Of a stretch of DNA of 64,000 nucleotides, positions 33,327 to 44,505 are shown piece after piece; within the stretch, counting starts at the first letter, position 1, and each line of letters opens with the position of its first letter. Origin of the DNA: Tetragonia tetragonoides (Eukaryota > Streptophyta > Magnoliopsida > Caryophyllales > Aizoaceae); NCBI GenBank assembly GCA_038025085.1, contig CM076143.1:35176501-35240500 (forward strand), given 5' to 3'. The translations under genes were made by a program, and so were the position numbers. The notes beneath the pieces are model-generated. The model was not told the DNA's origin. It saw only the letters and a list, made by a program, of their open reading frames with translations, and did no database searches.

Positions 33327-36063
33327 ATGGCTCCCGCAGACAAAGGAAAACGTCCCATGGGTGAGGGGGAGGATGACCGGGACCTCTTCCGTACTGGGCT
33401 TCCCTCTACTAGGACACCTCCGACCCATCGTTCGGATGGAGCTTGACTATATCAGGACTCATTTATGCGGCTGGACTGGCGTCCGGCTGGGGTTTGGAAC
33501 CGTAGTATTTTACTACCGGAGAGGCAGAGTCATCTGTCTAACTCTGAGCTGGTATGTTTTCTGACTCTTTGTTCAGCATATGTTATTTTTTGATTTAAAA
33601 ATTTAAACTGTTAGTGCTTTGGCACATGAACAAATTGGGACTTGTACTGGATTGGTGGTCAGTTGTATATAATCTATAGGGAATTATTTTAGCTGTATTT
33701 GTAGTATATGGGATGTTGAGAAAACTTTGTTTGTTGGCTAGGGTGTTGGCATTTTGTTGCAGGCTCATGGGTCCACCTCCCATTGGGCTATGATGATGGA
33801 GACTTTTTCAGTGGGAGCTCAGAACCAGGTATTGGGCTCGGGTTTTGACCATTACCTGACTGTTATCCCTGCTTGTCACTCTGGGGATTCTAGGATTATT
33901 GCTAGGGGGCTATTGGAGAGGTTTTGGGATTCCACGAACACTTTTCATACGCCTGTAGGAGAGATGTTCCCCACCCCTTATCAGTTCGCTGTGTTGACGG
34001 GTCTATCCTTCAAGGGGCGTCGTATTCACTACGACGTGGGCTACTGGCAACAGAGTGACATGTTACTCAAGCTTTATGGGCCTCTGTCTGCCCATTTCGA
34101 TAAGGATCGGGTTTCTTTGGTGCGGTTATAGGCTGCTTTGGCGGAGCAGGGGCTTACCGAGGGGCAAAGAGCCCGTATTTTCCTGGCTTGCTTGTTGGGG
34201 TCGACCATTTTTGCTCAGAAGAAGAGCGTATGTCAAGTCGGTTTCCTGACATGTTTAGAGGATTTTACCAAGGTCCATGAGTACAACTTCGGTGTTTCTA
34301 CCTATGCTTCCTTGGTGAGATGGTGTCGTCGGGCTTGCAGGCCCAAGTCGACGAGTGAGAGGGCGTCTATCTCGGGCCCGTGGAGGATACTGGAGGTAGG
34401 CCCATCTGTTTCTCTCTTTTTTCCTTTGCCTGTGCATGGTTTTGGACTTGGAGCTTACTTTCTTGCGTGTATGGCAGCTGTGGTTCTTTGAGTATTTTCC
34501 GGCCTTTGGTCCTCACCGTCCTGGTTTGAGGATGTTCCCGCTAGGTTCACGGTGGATTGGTAGGGATAACCACCCGTTTACCTCTCTGGAGCACTTTCGG
34601 GCCACCTTTGAGAGTGACGCCGCGTCTATGGTATGTTGTTGTTGACTAGTGCATATATCCTTTTTGGTCCATTTGATGTGAATGAACTGTTGAAGTGGTA
34701 ACCTCCAGGTGTCATGGTCCGCTCTTGATGGTATTCCTGGGGTTCCGCCCCATATTACTATGGAGTCTTTCAAGGTGTCCTCCTTGCAGGTGGTCTTCGA
34801 AGGGCCATTTGGCTTTGTATGGTATTTGGGGGATCGCTTGACCCGGCAGATTTATCCTACTTTGGGTAGTCATCTGGTTCCGGAGGACCCTCCTTTGACC
34901 ATGTTCTATCTGCGTGGTCTGAGCGTGCGGGACTTGGGAGTTGTGACTCATGGTTTTGCGGCCACGGAGTTTCTTATGCCAGAGGTTGTTGGCTTGGACC
35001 GCACGGACGTCTACCTGGATTACTGCTTGGATCGTCTTATGCCGGATCGCACTTCTGAGGAAAGAAATTTATTTGCATCTTTTCATCCATATGTGTGATA
35101 TACTGACTTCTTGCGTCTCGCAGGCGGATCGTCTAGCTCCTCAGGGTCCCAGGAGGTCCCATTCCAGAGTTCCTCGGGGCCAGCCCCCAAGCATGACCTT
35201 GCCGACTAATGAGGTGAGGTATATTGGGAAGAGTGGGGGACGCACAGTAGAGGAGTTCCCTTTACATATGGCTGATCGAGAGACTGTGGAGGGCTTGCCT
35301 TTGCCCGATGGTTGTATGGGGGTAAGTTCCTTTTTATCCCTTCTCCTGTTTGTGTTTGCCTTTGAGTTTGTGATTTTGTAGCTGAGCCAGGAGCAGACAT
35401 CTCAAATCTTCAAGCTCATTCATCTGCTAAAGAAAGGCTATGGCCGGGTGATGGGCAAGGGGAAGAGTTCTCGGTCTAACACTTTTGATGTAAGTAGACT
35501 TTCATCCTTTGTTTAACTAAGTGAAGTGCTTAACTTAACATCTCGATCTTGGTTGTTTGCAGATGTCTTAGTCTTCGTCTTCGGTGGGGCCTCGACATTC
35601 TTCTGCTGCGAGGGCCTCTTCAGCGAGCAGGCCGTCTGTTGCTCGTTCACCTCCCGTAGCTGTGACCAGGCCTCCTGTTGATGAGGTACCCGGACCTTCT
35701 GTGCCGTACATACCTGAGATGTTCTGCCATGCGGGTTTCCAGCCTTCACTTGATAGCAGGCATATTGTTACCCCCACGGCTGGAGGTTGGGCGAACGCCC
35801 CTGGATGGGATGTGCCTCATACTAGGCCTTCGTATCAGGATGTGGCTATGGACTATTCTAGTCAGGCCACAGAGAGCCTCTTCGGAGCGGGGTTTTTGGC
35901 AGGTACCCCCATGCGTGCACCAACAAATGATAGGTGCGACATGAGGCCTGACAACAGCAGGCCCATTTATAGCTCTTCTCTCCATTATTTGACTAGGAAC
36001 TATGGTCAAGGGTCGTCCGTTGATGATGGGGTTGACAGCAACGACGATGACGACTCTGGTTGA
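33327..36063 (+). pseudogene. Antisense gene 1 of Tat C: plant mobile domain, seven phase-0 exons
   Basis: ATG at 33327 (MAPADKGKRPMGEGE). Exons 33327-33551, 33763-34395, 34478-34630, 34709-35059, 35124-35321, 35382-35489 and 35563-36063 are every one a multiple of three, giving 723 codons. There is no frameshift. Only three stops (33444, 34129, 35569) and a mutated exon 4 donor (GT to GA at 35060-35061) disable it. Exon 2 has STNTFHTPVGEMFPTPYQFA (mobile domain); exon 4 has EGPFGFVWYLGDRLTRQIYP; exon 5 ends EGLPLPDGCMG. This is the best-preserved of the three gene 1 copies and the one that defines the gene model. Confidence 0.85.
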
Positions 36064-36624
36064 TCGATGTTGGATCTCTTTGTAGACATTGGCCTCGTGA
36101 TTTGGGACTCCTGGTTTTATGCATTTCTATGATATGTATGATATGATGACTCGATTATGTCCGTCTGATCTCTAAATATGCAATGTGTTATGCAGTAGGA
36201 AAAAGCCACAATTTAGGGAATAAAATAGAGAAAATGGTAAAAATTGCAAAAAAAAGAAAAAATTACACAAATTATACCCCTAAAAAAATGAAATAATAAT
36301 AAAAAAAAATAAAATGGAAAAGATAAAACTAAGAGAGTCTCGGGCTTTTGTAATTCAATCGTGTGCATCAAACTGGGCTTAAATCGAGCTGACTGGACCA
36401 AGTGGGTGGGCTGGAGCGAGAGGAAAAAGCAGACTAGGATAGGGTCAGGGCTGCTACCGGCGCTGTGCTGCGGGCTAAGGCCGCTGATGGCTCTGGTTTG
36501 GGCTTTTTTGTGGTTTCTGACTTCTTTTGGCCCGTATTTTTGCCTATAAATAAGATTTACGGGATGCTTGATGTTGCATCACTTTCAGACTTTTAGCTCT
36601 CTCAAATTTCCCAAATCTTCTTCC
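36064..36624 (+). promoter_or_regulatory. Spacer and putative promoter of antisense gene 2 (C)
   Basis: An AT-rich non-coding stretch, then a GC-rich segment at 36440-36500 with CTGCTACCGGCGCTG and GGCCGCTGATGG. A TATA box GCCTATAAATAAG lies at 36541-36553, about 75 bases before the ATG. The arrangement matches that upstream of gene 2 in D. Confidence 0.55.
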
Positions 36625-37806
36625 ATGGTGAAATCCTCTGAAAACCTGTTCGATGCTTGGTGCAAAAATCTGACCACAGAAGAAAAACTTGAACTGGCTT
36701 CGTTACATGTCTCTACCTTACTGACTTTGAGACCAACCAAAATATTGTGGCCCCTTCTTCGATCCGCTTTGAATTATTAAGACCCCGACTGGCATATATT
36801 TCGCTTTGGTAACTCTGAATTATGCCCTTTAATTGAAGAATTTGCTGCGATAACTAATATGCCTGATGTTCTTCCCCCAGTTGTGCCTTATTTGAGAGAT
36901 GGTTTTAGGGATCAGTACAAGAAATCCTTGGGCTTGTCATCTGCAGAAGCTAAAAGCATGGTTGTTGGTGTCGATGTGGACTTGGTTCAACTTTGTGAAA
37001 AGTTTGCTATTTCTTCTGAAAAAGATGCAATATTCAGGCGTTGTCGCCGATAGGCTTTTGTACTTTGCCTGTTAAACTGCATATTATTTGCTAATGCAGA
37101 ATCGCCTAACTTGGGTAAAACCTCGTTGCTGCGAGTGGTTAATCAAATGATTGAAGGACATTCTCCTTTGCATCTGGTTGTACGGGAAACTATTATTGGG
37201 CTTGACAGGTTGAAAATCTCTCCTCATGAAGCTTTTTCTGGTAGCCCCCTGCTGCTTCAAATTTGGTTATGTGAGCATATGAGGCTAATAGAGTCACCGG
37301 AGAATATGATAGCTCATGTCCCTCGAGCCTGGGCGAAGAAAACTTATATTGCGGCTAGCTTCTTGGTTAGGAAGAGGCTATATTCTGAAAAGGCCGTTGC
37401 TGAATGGGATGCCTTTTTCCTTGCATGACCTGTTATCCGTTGGCATGTGTCCTGGTGGAGCTTGACTTCCTTAGTGGCTTGTGACAATTTGGTTCCTCAT
37501 ACTACCATACTGGGTCTGTACAAGACTACTTTCTTCTTCCCCTCTAGGGTCATGAGGAAATACGGGTTGAAGCAGGTCATCCCTCGTCAGGAGACTACGA
37601 GACAAACTATCGTAGCTTTGACCACTGAGTTTGCTGCGGATTGGGGAAAGTATTGGCGTAACCGGGACCACTGGACTGTACCTCGGGTGATTGCCCCAAC
37701 TCAAATTTCTAAGACCTACTTGAATTGGCTTTCCTGCAGTGATGGAGAAGCGAGACGGGCCCTTCGTCATGAGGAGTGGGACCAACTAAAGCCTAAGTAT
37801 GACTGA
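36625..37806 (+). pseudogene. Antisense gene 2 of Tat C, plant mobile domain/DUF7745-like, intronless
   Basis: One frame of 394 codons from ATG at 36625 (MVKSSENLFDAW) with stops only at 36778, 37051 and 37426. Blocks shared with the A and D copies: VSTLLTLRPTKILW, ELCPLIEEFAAI, LGLSSAEA, AFVLCLL, NLGKTSLLRVVNQ, GSPLLLQIWLCEHM, RKRLYSEKAVAEWDAFF, FPSRVMRKYGLKQVIP. Where the other copies have an intron after SPLLLQ, this one reads straight through into IWLCEH. NLGKTS faintly resembles a phosphate-binding loop but is not conserved well enough to claim one. Function unknown. Confidence 0.78.
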
Positions 37807-38270
37807 AGAACAGGAAGCAAGAAAAGAAAGGAAGGGACTCTGGTGGGAGGCTACCATGTACTCAAAAGTGTCAAGCCCCCAACTCAAGGGAGCGATCATT
37901 AGTTGTCCTCAGGCCAGGGTCCTTTAAAGAAGAGCTCTTCGACGAAGCCTTCTAAAGGGAAGAACGATTGAAGTAGTTTTCTCAGAAAGCAAGTCTAGTT
38001 TTAAAAAAAAAGTAATAAGAATTTGTTTAGGTTAAAACCTCGTAGTTACACTCTTTTTTTTAGTAAGTTAATTTTTGGCAATGTAAGCTTATTCGTTCAA
38101 TTTGAATAAAGATTATTAATTTTTGAATGAGTTGTATGGAATTTTGGATTGATTTTGGCCGGGGCCCTTAAAAGGGTTACCTACGTATCCAGTGTGGAAT
38201 CAGGCCAGCGTAGTTCGCTCAATTTTGTGCACGTCTTTTTTTTTCGAATTTTTTTTAAAATATTTTATTT
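37807..38270. other. Spacer between antisense gene 2 and integrase of Tat C
   Basis: Non-coding, T-rich in the right half. It separates convergent genes (gene 2 on +, integrase on -). It includes 37860-37960, possibly the decayed tail of gene 2. Confidence 0.5.
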
Positions 38271-39610
38271 TTAAACGTAGCACTTCTTCAGTTGGTCCAT
38301 GTTGGTGAGCTGACTGAACTCGATGCCGTCAACGTCCATGAGTCTGACCGCGCCTCCTGATAGAATGTCTTTGATGATGAATGGACCGGACCAATTGGGT
38401 CGAAATTTGCCTGTGGGGTCGGTAACTGGGGCACGTAATTCTTTCCAAACTAAATCCCCTTCCTTTAAATTCCGAGGTCGGACCTTTTTGTTGAATGCTC
38501 TCGCCATGCGCTGCTGGTACATGTGAGAATGGTCTAGGGCCCGTAGGCGTCATTCATCCGTGAACATGAGTTCTTCGCAGCGGGCTTGTAACCATTGAGT
38601 TTCAGGAATTTCACCCTCTAAGGCTATGCGCATGGAGGGTAGTTTGATTTCTATGGATAGAACCGCTTCCATTCCATAGACTAGGGAATAAGGTGTTGCT
38701 CTCGTGGAGGATCTTATGGATGTCCGATATCCCCAAAGGGAAAATGGGAGTTTTATGAGTCTATCTTTGTAGTTTTCTATCATCTTTTCAATGATAGTCT
38801 TGAGGTTTTTGTTGGCGGCTTCTACTGCGCCACTGGTTTTGGGACGGTAAGGGGATGATTTGTGGTGCTGAATTTTGTAGTTTTTGAGGACGGTGGTTGT
38901 TTCGACTTTTGAAATGGGATCCATGGTCACTTGATAATTTCATGCGGAACTCCGTATCGGCAGATGATGTTGTTCCTTATAAATTTGGACACTTGTTTGG
39001 GGGTGAGGATGGCATAGGATTGGGCTTCGACCCATTTGGTAAAACAGTCTATGGCTAGTAGGATGTACTCATGTGCTCCAGAGCCTTTCGGGGTGATTTT
39101 ACCAATGATGTCTATTCCCCATGCGGAAAACGGCCAAGGAGATGTGAAGTTGTGGAGCATTGAGGGTGGCATATGCTGCAGCTTAGCATATATATGACAC
39201 TTCTTGCAGTTCTTGACATAGTCGTAGCAATCCCTTTCCATGGTGGTCCAGTAGTATCCCAGTCGTAAGACCATTCTAGAGAGCATTCGACCATTCATGT
39301 GTGATCCGCACACACCATTGTGTACCTCATCCATAATCTCTTTGGCTTCTTCGGAGTTCACGCATCTGAGGTTGACCCCGTTGTGGGATTTCTTGTGCAG
39401 AACCCCCTTGTATTCTATGTATTGTGCCGCTAAGAGACGGATGGCCCGTTGAGCTCTTAGTGGTGCATCCTGAGGGTATATACCTTCGGTGATGTAGTTG
39501 AAGACGTCTTGGTACCAAGGATCCTCTTCGATCAGAGCCAACGTCATTTCTATGTCGAGGTTGTCGCAAAAGGCTGGCTCGCTTCTTCTTTGTGGAGTGG
39601 CACCGTTGAA
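38271..39610 (-). pseudogene. Integrase of Tat C
   Basis: The minus strand begins in residual linker (RRSEPAFC) and reads into the zinc site (HNGVCGSHMNG, CKKC). The core follows: first catalytic D in WGIDIIG, second D region SDHGSHF (near 38910-38930, displaced by one-base shifts), catalytic E in SGAVEAANKN. The C-terminal part has TDPTGKFRPNWSGPFIIKD and ends at 38271 with MDQLKKCYV. At least two frameshifts disable it. Directly upstream there is no RT or RNase H; the pre-RT spacer abuts the integrase linker. Confidence 0.88.
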
Positions 39611-40626
39611 GGAGTTCAGTTGCTCAAATTCCTGTAAAAAGCAATGATCTGAATTCTTGCTTTGCGAAGTTTACTTACATTGCTTAAATTAATTAATTTT
39701 GTTTCCTCCACTATGGAGGTCTTTTCTTCATGATTGATTACTGCTTTTAGCAGATCTTTAGGCAACTCATTTTCATCATTGGGTTTATCAACAGCTATAC
39801 AAGGCAAGAAATAAGTAGAAGGATTTTTCATTTTATTAGAATTGAAAACAGCAAGAAAGGGATTTGAATTTCCCCTCATATTGACACTAGACTTAGGAAA
39901 AGAAAAGGGAACACTCCCTGTTACTGAATCATCCTTAGGACCTAGGCTAGACACTGACTCTGACTGAGACTCGGAATCAGATTCTTCCATCATGGGTCGT
40001 TCTCCAGTTGATATCGTGACCTTTCATCCATTCGGGCCGGTCCACCTTACTTCTTTGTGCCATCACATGGTGATATCTTTGGTGGTATATATTAGGTCGG
40101 CGGGATTGAAGTTGCGATCATTGAGAGCCATTACTTCTCCACTTATCTCGGGAGCTTCAACCATTCTGGTTTCTTGGCCGAATAACAGACCTAGCAGCTG
40201 GTTACCTGGTGCTTTGGTCCAGTCTTGACCTGCTGACTCTGAGGGGTGGTGTGCCTCCTCATCCAATTGATTGCAGTCTTGGAAGATCTCAAAACCCGGA
40301 TGTGTGACTTTGGCTTCTTTGTCATAGTACGGCTCAGGGAAACCGTAGTATGGGCAATAGTCCCTTTCTGTGATGAACTGACCATTTAGTGTGGGGCTAT
40401 GAGGAGGTATGACTTGTTTTCCCTTAAACTGTTTCCTTTGTTTCAGAGCCAGGTCATGAATTTCTTCGTCAGTAGGTTTGTAGCCAAGTCCAAAGGAGTT
40501 GTTTTTGGCTTCGAACTTGAAGGTGGTGGGCCCTTGTCCATTTCTCCCTAGACCCATACCGGGTATGTACCCTTGCTTTTTGAGGAAACCATTAACATGA
40601 GGGTTCGAGTGCGGTATGAATGGTGC
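39611..40626 (-). pseudogene. Pre-RT spacer region of Tat C
   Basis: Minus strand, same frame as the gag-like gene upstream, broken by stops. It contains the GLGRNGQGP stretch (weakly G-patch-like), FGLGYKPTDEEIH, a Ser/Asp/Glu-rich tract (SDSESQSESVSS) and EEKTSIVEETKLINLS. All of these have counterparts in D (48600-48972) and A (1-860). The sequence breaks off at about 39611, where RT should begin. Confidence 0.75.
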
Positions 40627-41634
40627 TTAATCTATTTCGAGCACGTTGATTTCAGATTGCGGTTCATACTTTCGTACTGTGATTTTTAATATGTGGGATT
40701 TTGGAGGAGAAACGGCTCCAGAATTAATGACGGATTGGATGTCATACTTAAAACGATAACATTGCTCGATGAGATGACCAAAGTACCTATGATATCCGCA
40801 ATAGAGGTAATGATCTTCCTCTTCCGGCCAAACCCCTTCTAAAAACTGCAGATCTCCGCGGCGAAGTAGAGTCGTCATGACATCGTGAATAGGTACTGTT
40901 AGTGGAGTGAATTCCCTGGTAAAGATGCTCGATCTTTCCTTGGATAACCAATGATGTGCGGGCCACATGATCCCTTCATCAATGAAGGCTTGGATTTTGT
41001 CCCTCAGATTCCTGCAGTCATTGGTGTGATGTCCGCAGGCTCGACAGTACTCACAATAAACACTTGGGTTTCCATTTTCTGGAAGGAATTGATAGGTAGG
41101 TCCCACCGGATGCATGTAGCCATATGCCCTCATTTGCTGGAAAATGTGTTCTTGAGGCCAACGGGGTTGGCCCTGATTAAGAATGATCTTATCCCCTTCT
41201 AGAGCCTTAATTCTTTGTTCTAACCCAGCAACCGTCTTCTGCAGCCTCTTGATCTCTGAGTGATAGACGACTGTGTACAGGGATAGGTAGTCAATATCCT
41301 CTTGTGCTTCAACAAGGGCTTGGATTGGCTTGTTCATGCTTTTGTATTCAACGAGTCTAGGGATTTCATCAGGATCAAGGCCCACTTGAATCTTAGCCCC
41401 TCGCAATGATTGGTCCAATTGTTCCCCTAAGTCAAGGGATTCATCTTGAGTATCCAGTATCGATTCTTTTGAAACCTCGCGGGCCGGATATGCAGTTGTT
41501 AAAAAATGAGTCTTGACCTTCTTGGCATTCTGGCCCATTTCCGATCTTGGCCTGAGGAGAGAACCCTCTTGTGTATCTTCAGTTGAGGAACGCTTGTTGG
41601 ACATCTGGCATGATCTGAACGAGTAGATGACCAT
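40627..41634 (-). CDS. Short gag-like protein of Tat C: coiled coil plus two zinc knuckles
   Basis: An uninterrupted frame of 335 codons on the minus strand. A likely functional start is the internal MSNKRSSTED (residue 11). Residues 120-150 form a heptad-like coiled coil (SEIKRLQKTVAGLEQRIKAL). Two zinc knuckles follow: CEYCRACGHHTNDC (residues 194-207, CX2CX4HX4C) and a CX2HX4HX4C variant at 279-292. The CHHC form also occurs in the D gag. The conserved Tat capsid region (AWFFKLP in D) and protease are absent. It would act as a nucleic-acid-binding remnant of Gag. It is the only undamaged gene in an otherwise decayed element. Confidence 0.72.
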   Translation of the reverse strand: MVIYSFRSCQMSNKRSSTEDTQEGSLLRPRSEMGQNAKKVKTHFLTTAYPAREVSKESILDTQDESLDLGEQLDQSLRGAKIQVGLDPDEIPRLVEYKSMNKPIQALVEAQEDIDYLSLYTVVYHSEIKRLQKTVAGLEQRIKALEGDKIILNQGQPRWPQEHIFQQMRAYGYMHPVGPTYQFLPENGNPSVYCEYCRACGHHTNDCRNLRDKIQAFIDEGIMWPAHHWLSKERSSIFTREFTPLTVPIHDVMTTLLRRGDLQFLEGVWPEEEDHYLYCGYHRYFGHLIEQCYRFKYDIQSVINSGAVSPPKSHILKITVRKYEPQSEINVLEID

Positions 41635-42662
41635 TTAGAATCAAAAAGACCACGAGACTCTCATCTAAGAAAAATGGTGACCCACATGTAGAAAAACACA
41701 TTGTCCTAACAAAAGGTCCTTAAGCCTAAATGCCCGAATATTTCCCTAATATCAAAGGAAAATAAAGTCAATGAATTAAAATTTAAAAAAAAAAAAAAAA
41801 GACTAATTCACCTATTTTTCATTTTTCTAGACTCAAAAAAAAAAGAAAATGGGATAAAATAAAATAAAAGATTTTCGGTCCTCTTTTTTTTATTTTGATT
41901 TTTTGCCGATTTGTTTTTATATTTCCGGCGGCTTTTTCTCTATTTTGCCGTTTTTTTTTGGTTTTTTTATTTTTTTTGACCGAATCTGAATTACATCAAA
42001 TGAAAAGGAAAAATAAAGAAAATAGAAAAAGGCAGAGGGAAAATTGGAAGACTGACTCTTTTTTTAGCTAAAAGGTCATAGAAAATTGTTCATGACTTTT
42101 AAAATATATCATTGGGAAAATGATGGATGTTCATTGAATTTGATTTCTCGCACCATCTTCGGGCATTAGGAACTAGCTAAAAATAAAAGAAAAGGTTCCT
42201 AACACGTAAGTACATGTTGGCACATAATCAGGATATTCATGCATTCAGGCAAGCATTACAACGACATAATTACAGGCAAACATGCAATCATACGGACATT
42301 ACAACGACACATGCGCAACAAGTAAGGGAATGCACGAATGTGGGATAGAGGTTTTTGGCTCCTGTGAGGTTACCACGACAAATTACAATTTCCGTTCGGC
42401 GGATGGTCGACAAATCAATTGTAATTCTTTTCATCAACAAGGATTGATGAGTCATGGGTGAGGAAGCGTCGATTTGCACGATAGGACTACTGTATATTCC
42501 TTTAGATATACGGGTTGTCTACGAGTTGCGACACAAACTTCCTCGAAGGTCGATAAGGGTCAAAAGTTTGTGCCAAAGCACATGCAAATGATGCAAAAAA
42601 ATGGAACACGTTATTAAGCAATTAAGCAAACTTGACTTTCGAGTCTCACCCTCTTAAATAAA
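41635..42662 (-). other. 5' leader of Tat C
   Basis: About 1 kb between the primer-binding site and the gag-like gene, without credible ORFs. It has A-rich and T-rich runs at 41780-42020. Long leaders are usual in Tat elements. Confidence 0.6.
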
Positions 42663-42680
42663 TCCCCAGTGAAGTCGCCA
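42663..42680 (-). other. Primer-binding site of Tat C
   Basis: The minus strand reads TGGCGACTTCACTGGGGA, one base inside the 5' LTR. It differs by one base from the D site. This form is usual for Tat/Ogre elements, for which an Arg tRNA primer has been reported; I could not verify the tRNA match. Confidence 0.82.
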
Positions 42681-42681
42681 T

Positions 42682-43940
42682 TGTAAGGACCCAGGATTTT
42701 CGTCCAATCCAACGTTATTAGTTTCCGCGGAGTATGTCCTTATAGAAAATTTGTAAGTTGGGGGTTTAGATAAGTTCAATGAACCATCGAGTTAGAAAAG
42801 CTTTTGAAAAGACTTGAATTGAATAAAAACCATGAAAGAGGTCACAAATCTGCTATCAACGTTTTATCGAAGGGACAAACCGAAGGGACAATCCGTAGGG
42901 ACAACCCAATAGCGCGACAAGTAAACTGATCATGTTTTTAGAAAGACTCCCGCTCATATAGAACATATGAGTACCCAAGATCAAAGGGTTCGGGGGCGAA
43001 GGTACGAGGTGGGAAGGTGTTAGGCACCCAACTTGCCCGTATTATGACGGCCTCTACTAACTCATGTTTGCTTAATAACTTAAGAACATAATTCCCATGC
43101 CAAACCGGATTAGCAACCTACACGTAGACTATTAATTGGTTCGTCACAAGCATCATAACATTTATTAATGACCCTTATTTAGACATGCATTCGTTTTGAC
43201 AAGTTGAGCAGCACAACGACTATACAGACAATATTTAGGAAGCGATAAAAACGTTATTCTAGCATGATATCTACATTATGACTATTGGAAAATAAATAAT
43301 TAGGCAAATAATTTAATTTGAGCCCTCATGATTTAGTACCTGAACTGTAGGCTATATTTGACAAAAATAGTAAAGGCAAGATCTCAAGTTTGGAAGAAAG
43401 AGGGAGAAGCTCAGAGTCAATAATACTGAGAATAGAGGTTGTCAACTGTAGACTGTGTGTTTTGAACTGAGGGTTGAGGGTTGTATTTATAGGCGCAGGA
43501 AGTAGGGTTGGACGGGTGAAAGGAGCTGAAAAATTGAATTTCGGCTGAAAAAAGAGCCGGGCCAAAAGCCACGTCAGCGCTGCTAGCGGCCCTGGGAATT
43601 TTGTCAGCGCCACTGACGGCTGTCAGCTGCCAGCTGGATGACGTCATAGTGACGACATCCAGTCTATTTTTATTTCCCGGAGGAATTTTAGTGTCCCAAA
43701 AAAGATATGAACAGACAGTTTTACCCCTGGACGGTAAAAGACGGTTCTACCCCTGGATCGCAACTTGGCGACCGAGAGTCGAAAATGGGCATGAGAAGTG
43801 TCATTGGCAAGCTCTTGAACGGGGCTTTTGAATGGGGTTGGAATAAAGGAGTGTTTGGAGGAAAACCTGAGACCTTATCCTGACTATTAAAGAAAAAATA
43901 GATTTCAAGTTTATAAATTACTTCTTTCATCATCAGGGTT
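42682..43940 (-). repeat. Tat C 5' LTR (right), end-truncated
   Basis: Starts TGTAAGGACCC and is collinear with the left LTR through CTTTCATCATC. It then passes into Tat D integrase sequence instead of the expected CGTCTATA end, so about 45 bases are missing. It contains the minus-strand TATA box (GTATTTATAG on +, about 43483) and the GCGCTGCTAGCGGC region (43578-43640). Confidence 0.88.
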
Positions 43941-44505
43941 TTGGTAATGAGAAACGGAACTGAACAGTTGGGTCTAAACTTGCCTCTTGGGTCAGTGACA
44001 TTGGCCCTTACTTCTTTGTTTATTTCCTGGGCTAGCATGGCACCCATCGATGTTTCTGTGACTGTAAGGTAGAGAATTAGAGGCATGCCTGGAGTGGGCG
44101 GTACTAGCACGGCTGGTTCAGACAAATAGGCCTTAATTTTGTCAAAGGCTTTTTGGCATTGTTCGTCCCATTCGGTTTTTACCTCTTTTTTGAGTTTCTT
44201 GAATATAGGCTCGCAGGTGATAGTTAACTTGGAATTGAACCTGCTAATGTATTGGATCCTCCCCAAGAAGCCTTTGATTTCTTTTTTCGTTTTTGGTGGG
44301 GGCATGTCTATTATGGCATTGATCTTGGATGGATCGATCTCTATTCCTCTGGTGCTTATGACAAATCCTAAAAGTTTAGTGGATGTAACTCCGAATGCGC
44401 ACTTTTTGGGATTAAGCCTCATATTGTACTTCCTAAGCCTATCGAAGAACTTTTGAAATAAGGGTACATACCCTTCCCTCTCTTCATATTTTATGATCAT
44501 GTCAT
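43941..44505 (-). pseudogene. Tat D: RT 3' half, RNase H start and integrase C-terminal scrap
   Basis: The minus strand resumes at DDMIIKYEEREG, the second half of the RT active-site motif split by the CACTA element. It continues through the RT thumb and connection to TETSMGAMLAQ of RNase H. It then jumps in frame to NVTDPRGKFRPN, which belongs to the integrase C-terminus. The rest of RNase H, the second RNase H and the integrase zinc and catalytic domains are deleted. The last codons run into the Tat C LTR. Confidence 0.88.

Larger units (their letters stand above)
30599..43940 (-). mobile_element. Reduced Tat-lineage element C nested in Tat D
   Basis: Direct LTRs at 30599-31896 and 42682 to about 43940, a primer-binding site beside the right LTR and a purine tract beside the left one fix the minus orientation. 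The body keeps a leader, a short gag-like gene with two zinc knuckles, a pre-RT spacer, integrase and the complete two-gene antisense cassette. It lacks recognisable capsid, protease, RT and both RNase H domains, so it could have moved only with proteins from elsewhere. The right LTR lacks its last 45 or so bases, and no target duplication remains. Confidence 0.87.

Noticed and set aside
33265..33564. 99-codon plus frame overlapping exon 1 of gene 1 (C)
   Set aside because: Wrong frame: the ATG at 33327 with the phase-0 exon reading matches the exon lengths and start of the other copies.
37111..37140. Walker A-like NLGKTSLL in gene 2 of Tat C suggesting an NTPase or NLR fragment
   Set aside because: The preceding glycines are missing, the motif is weak in the other two copies, and no Walker B or NB-ARC sequence follows.
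42663..42680. Possible tRNA gene near the TGGCGACTTC motif
   Set aside because: Only 18 bases of tRNA-end similarity beside an LTR; this is a primer-binding site and no cloverleaf is present.
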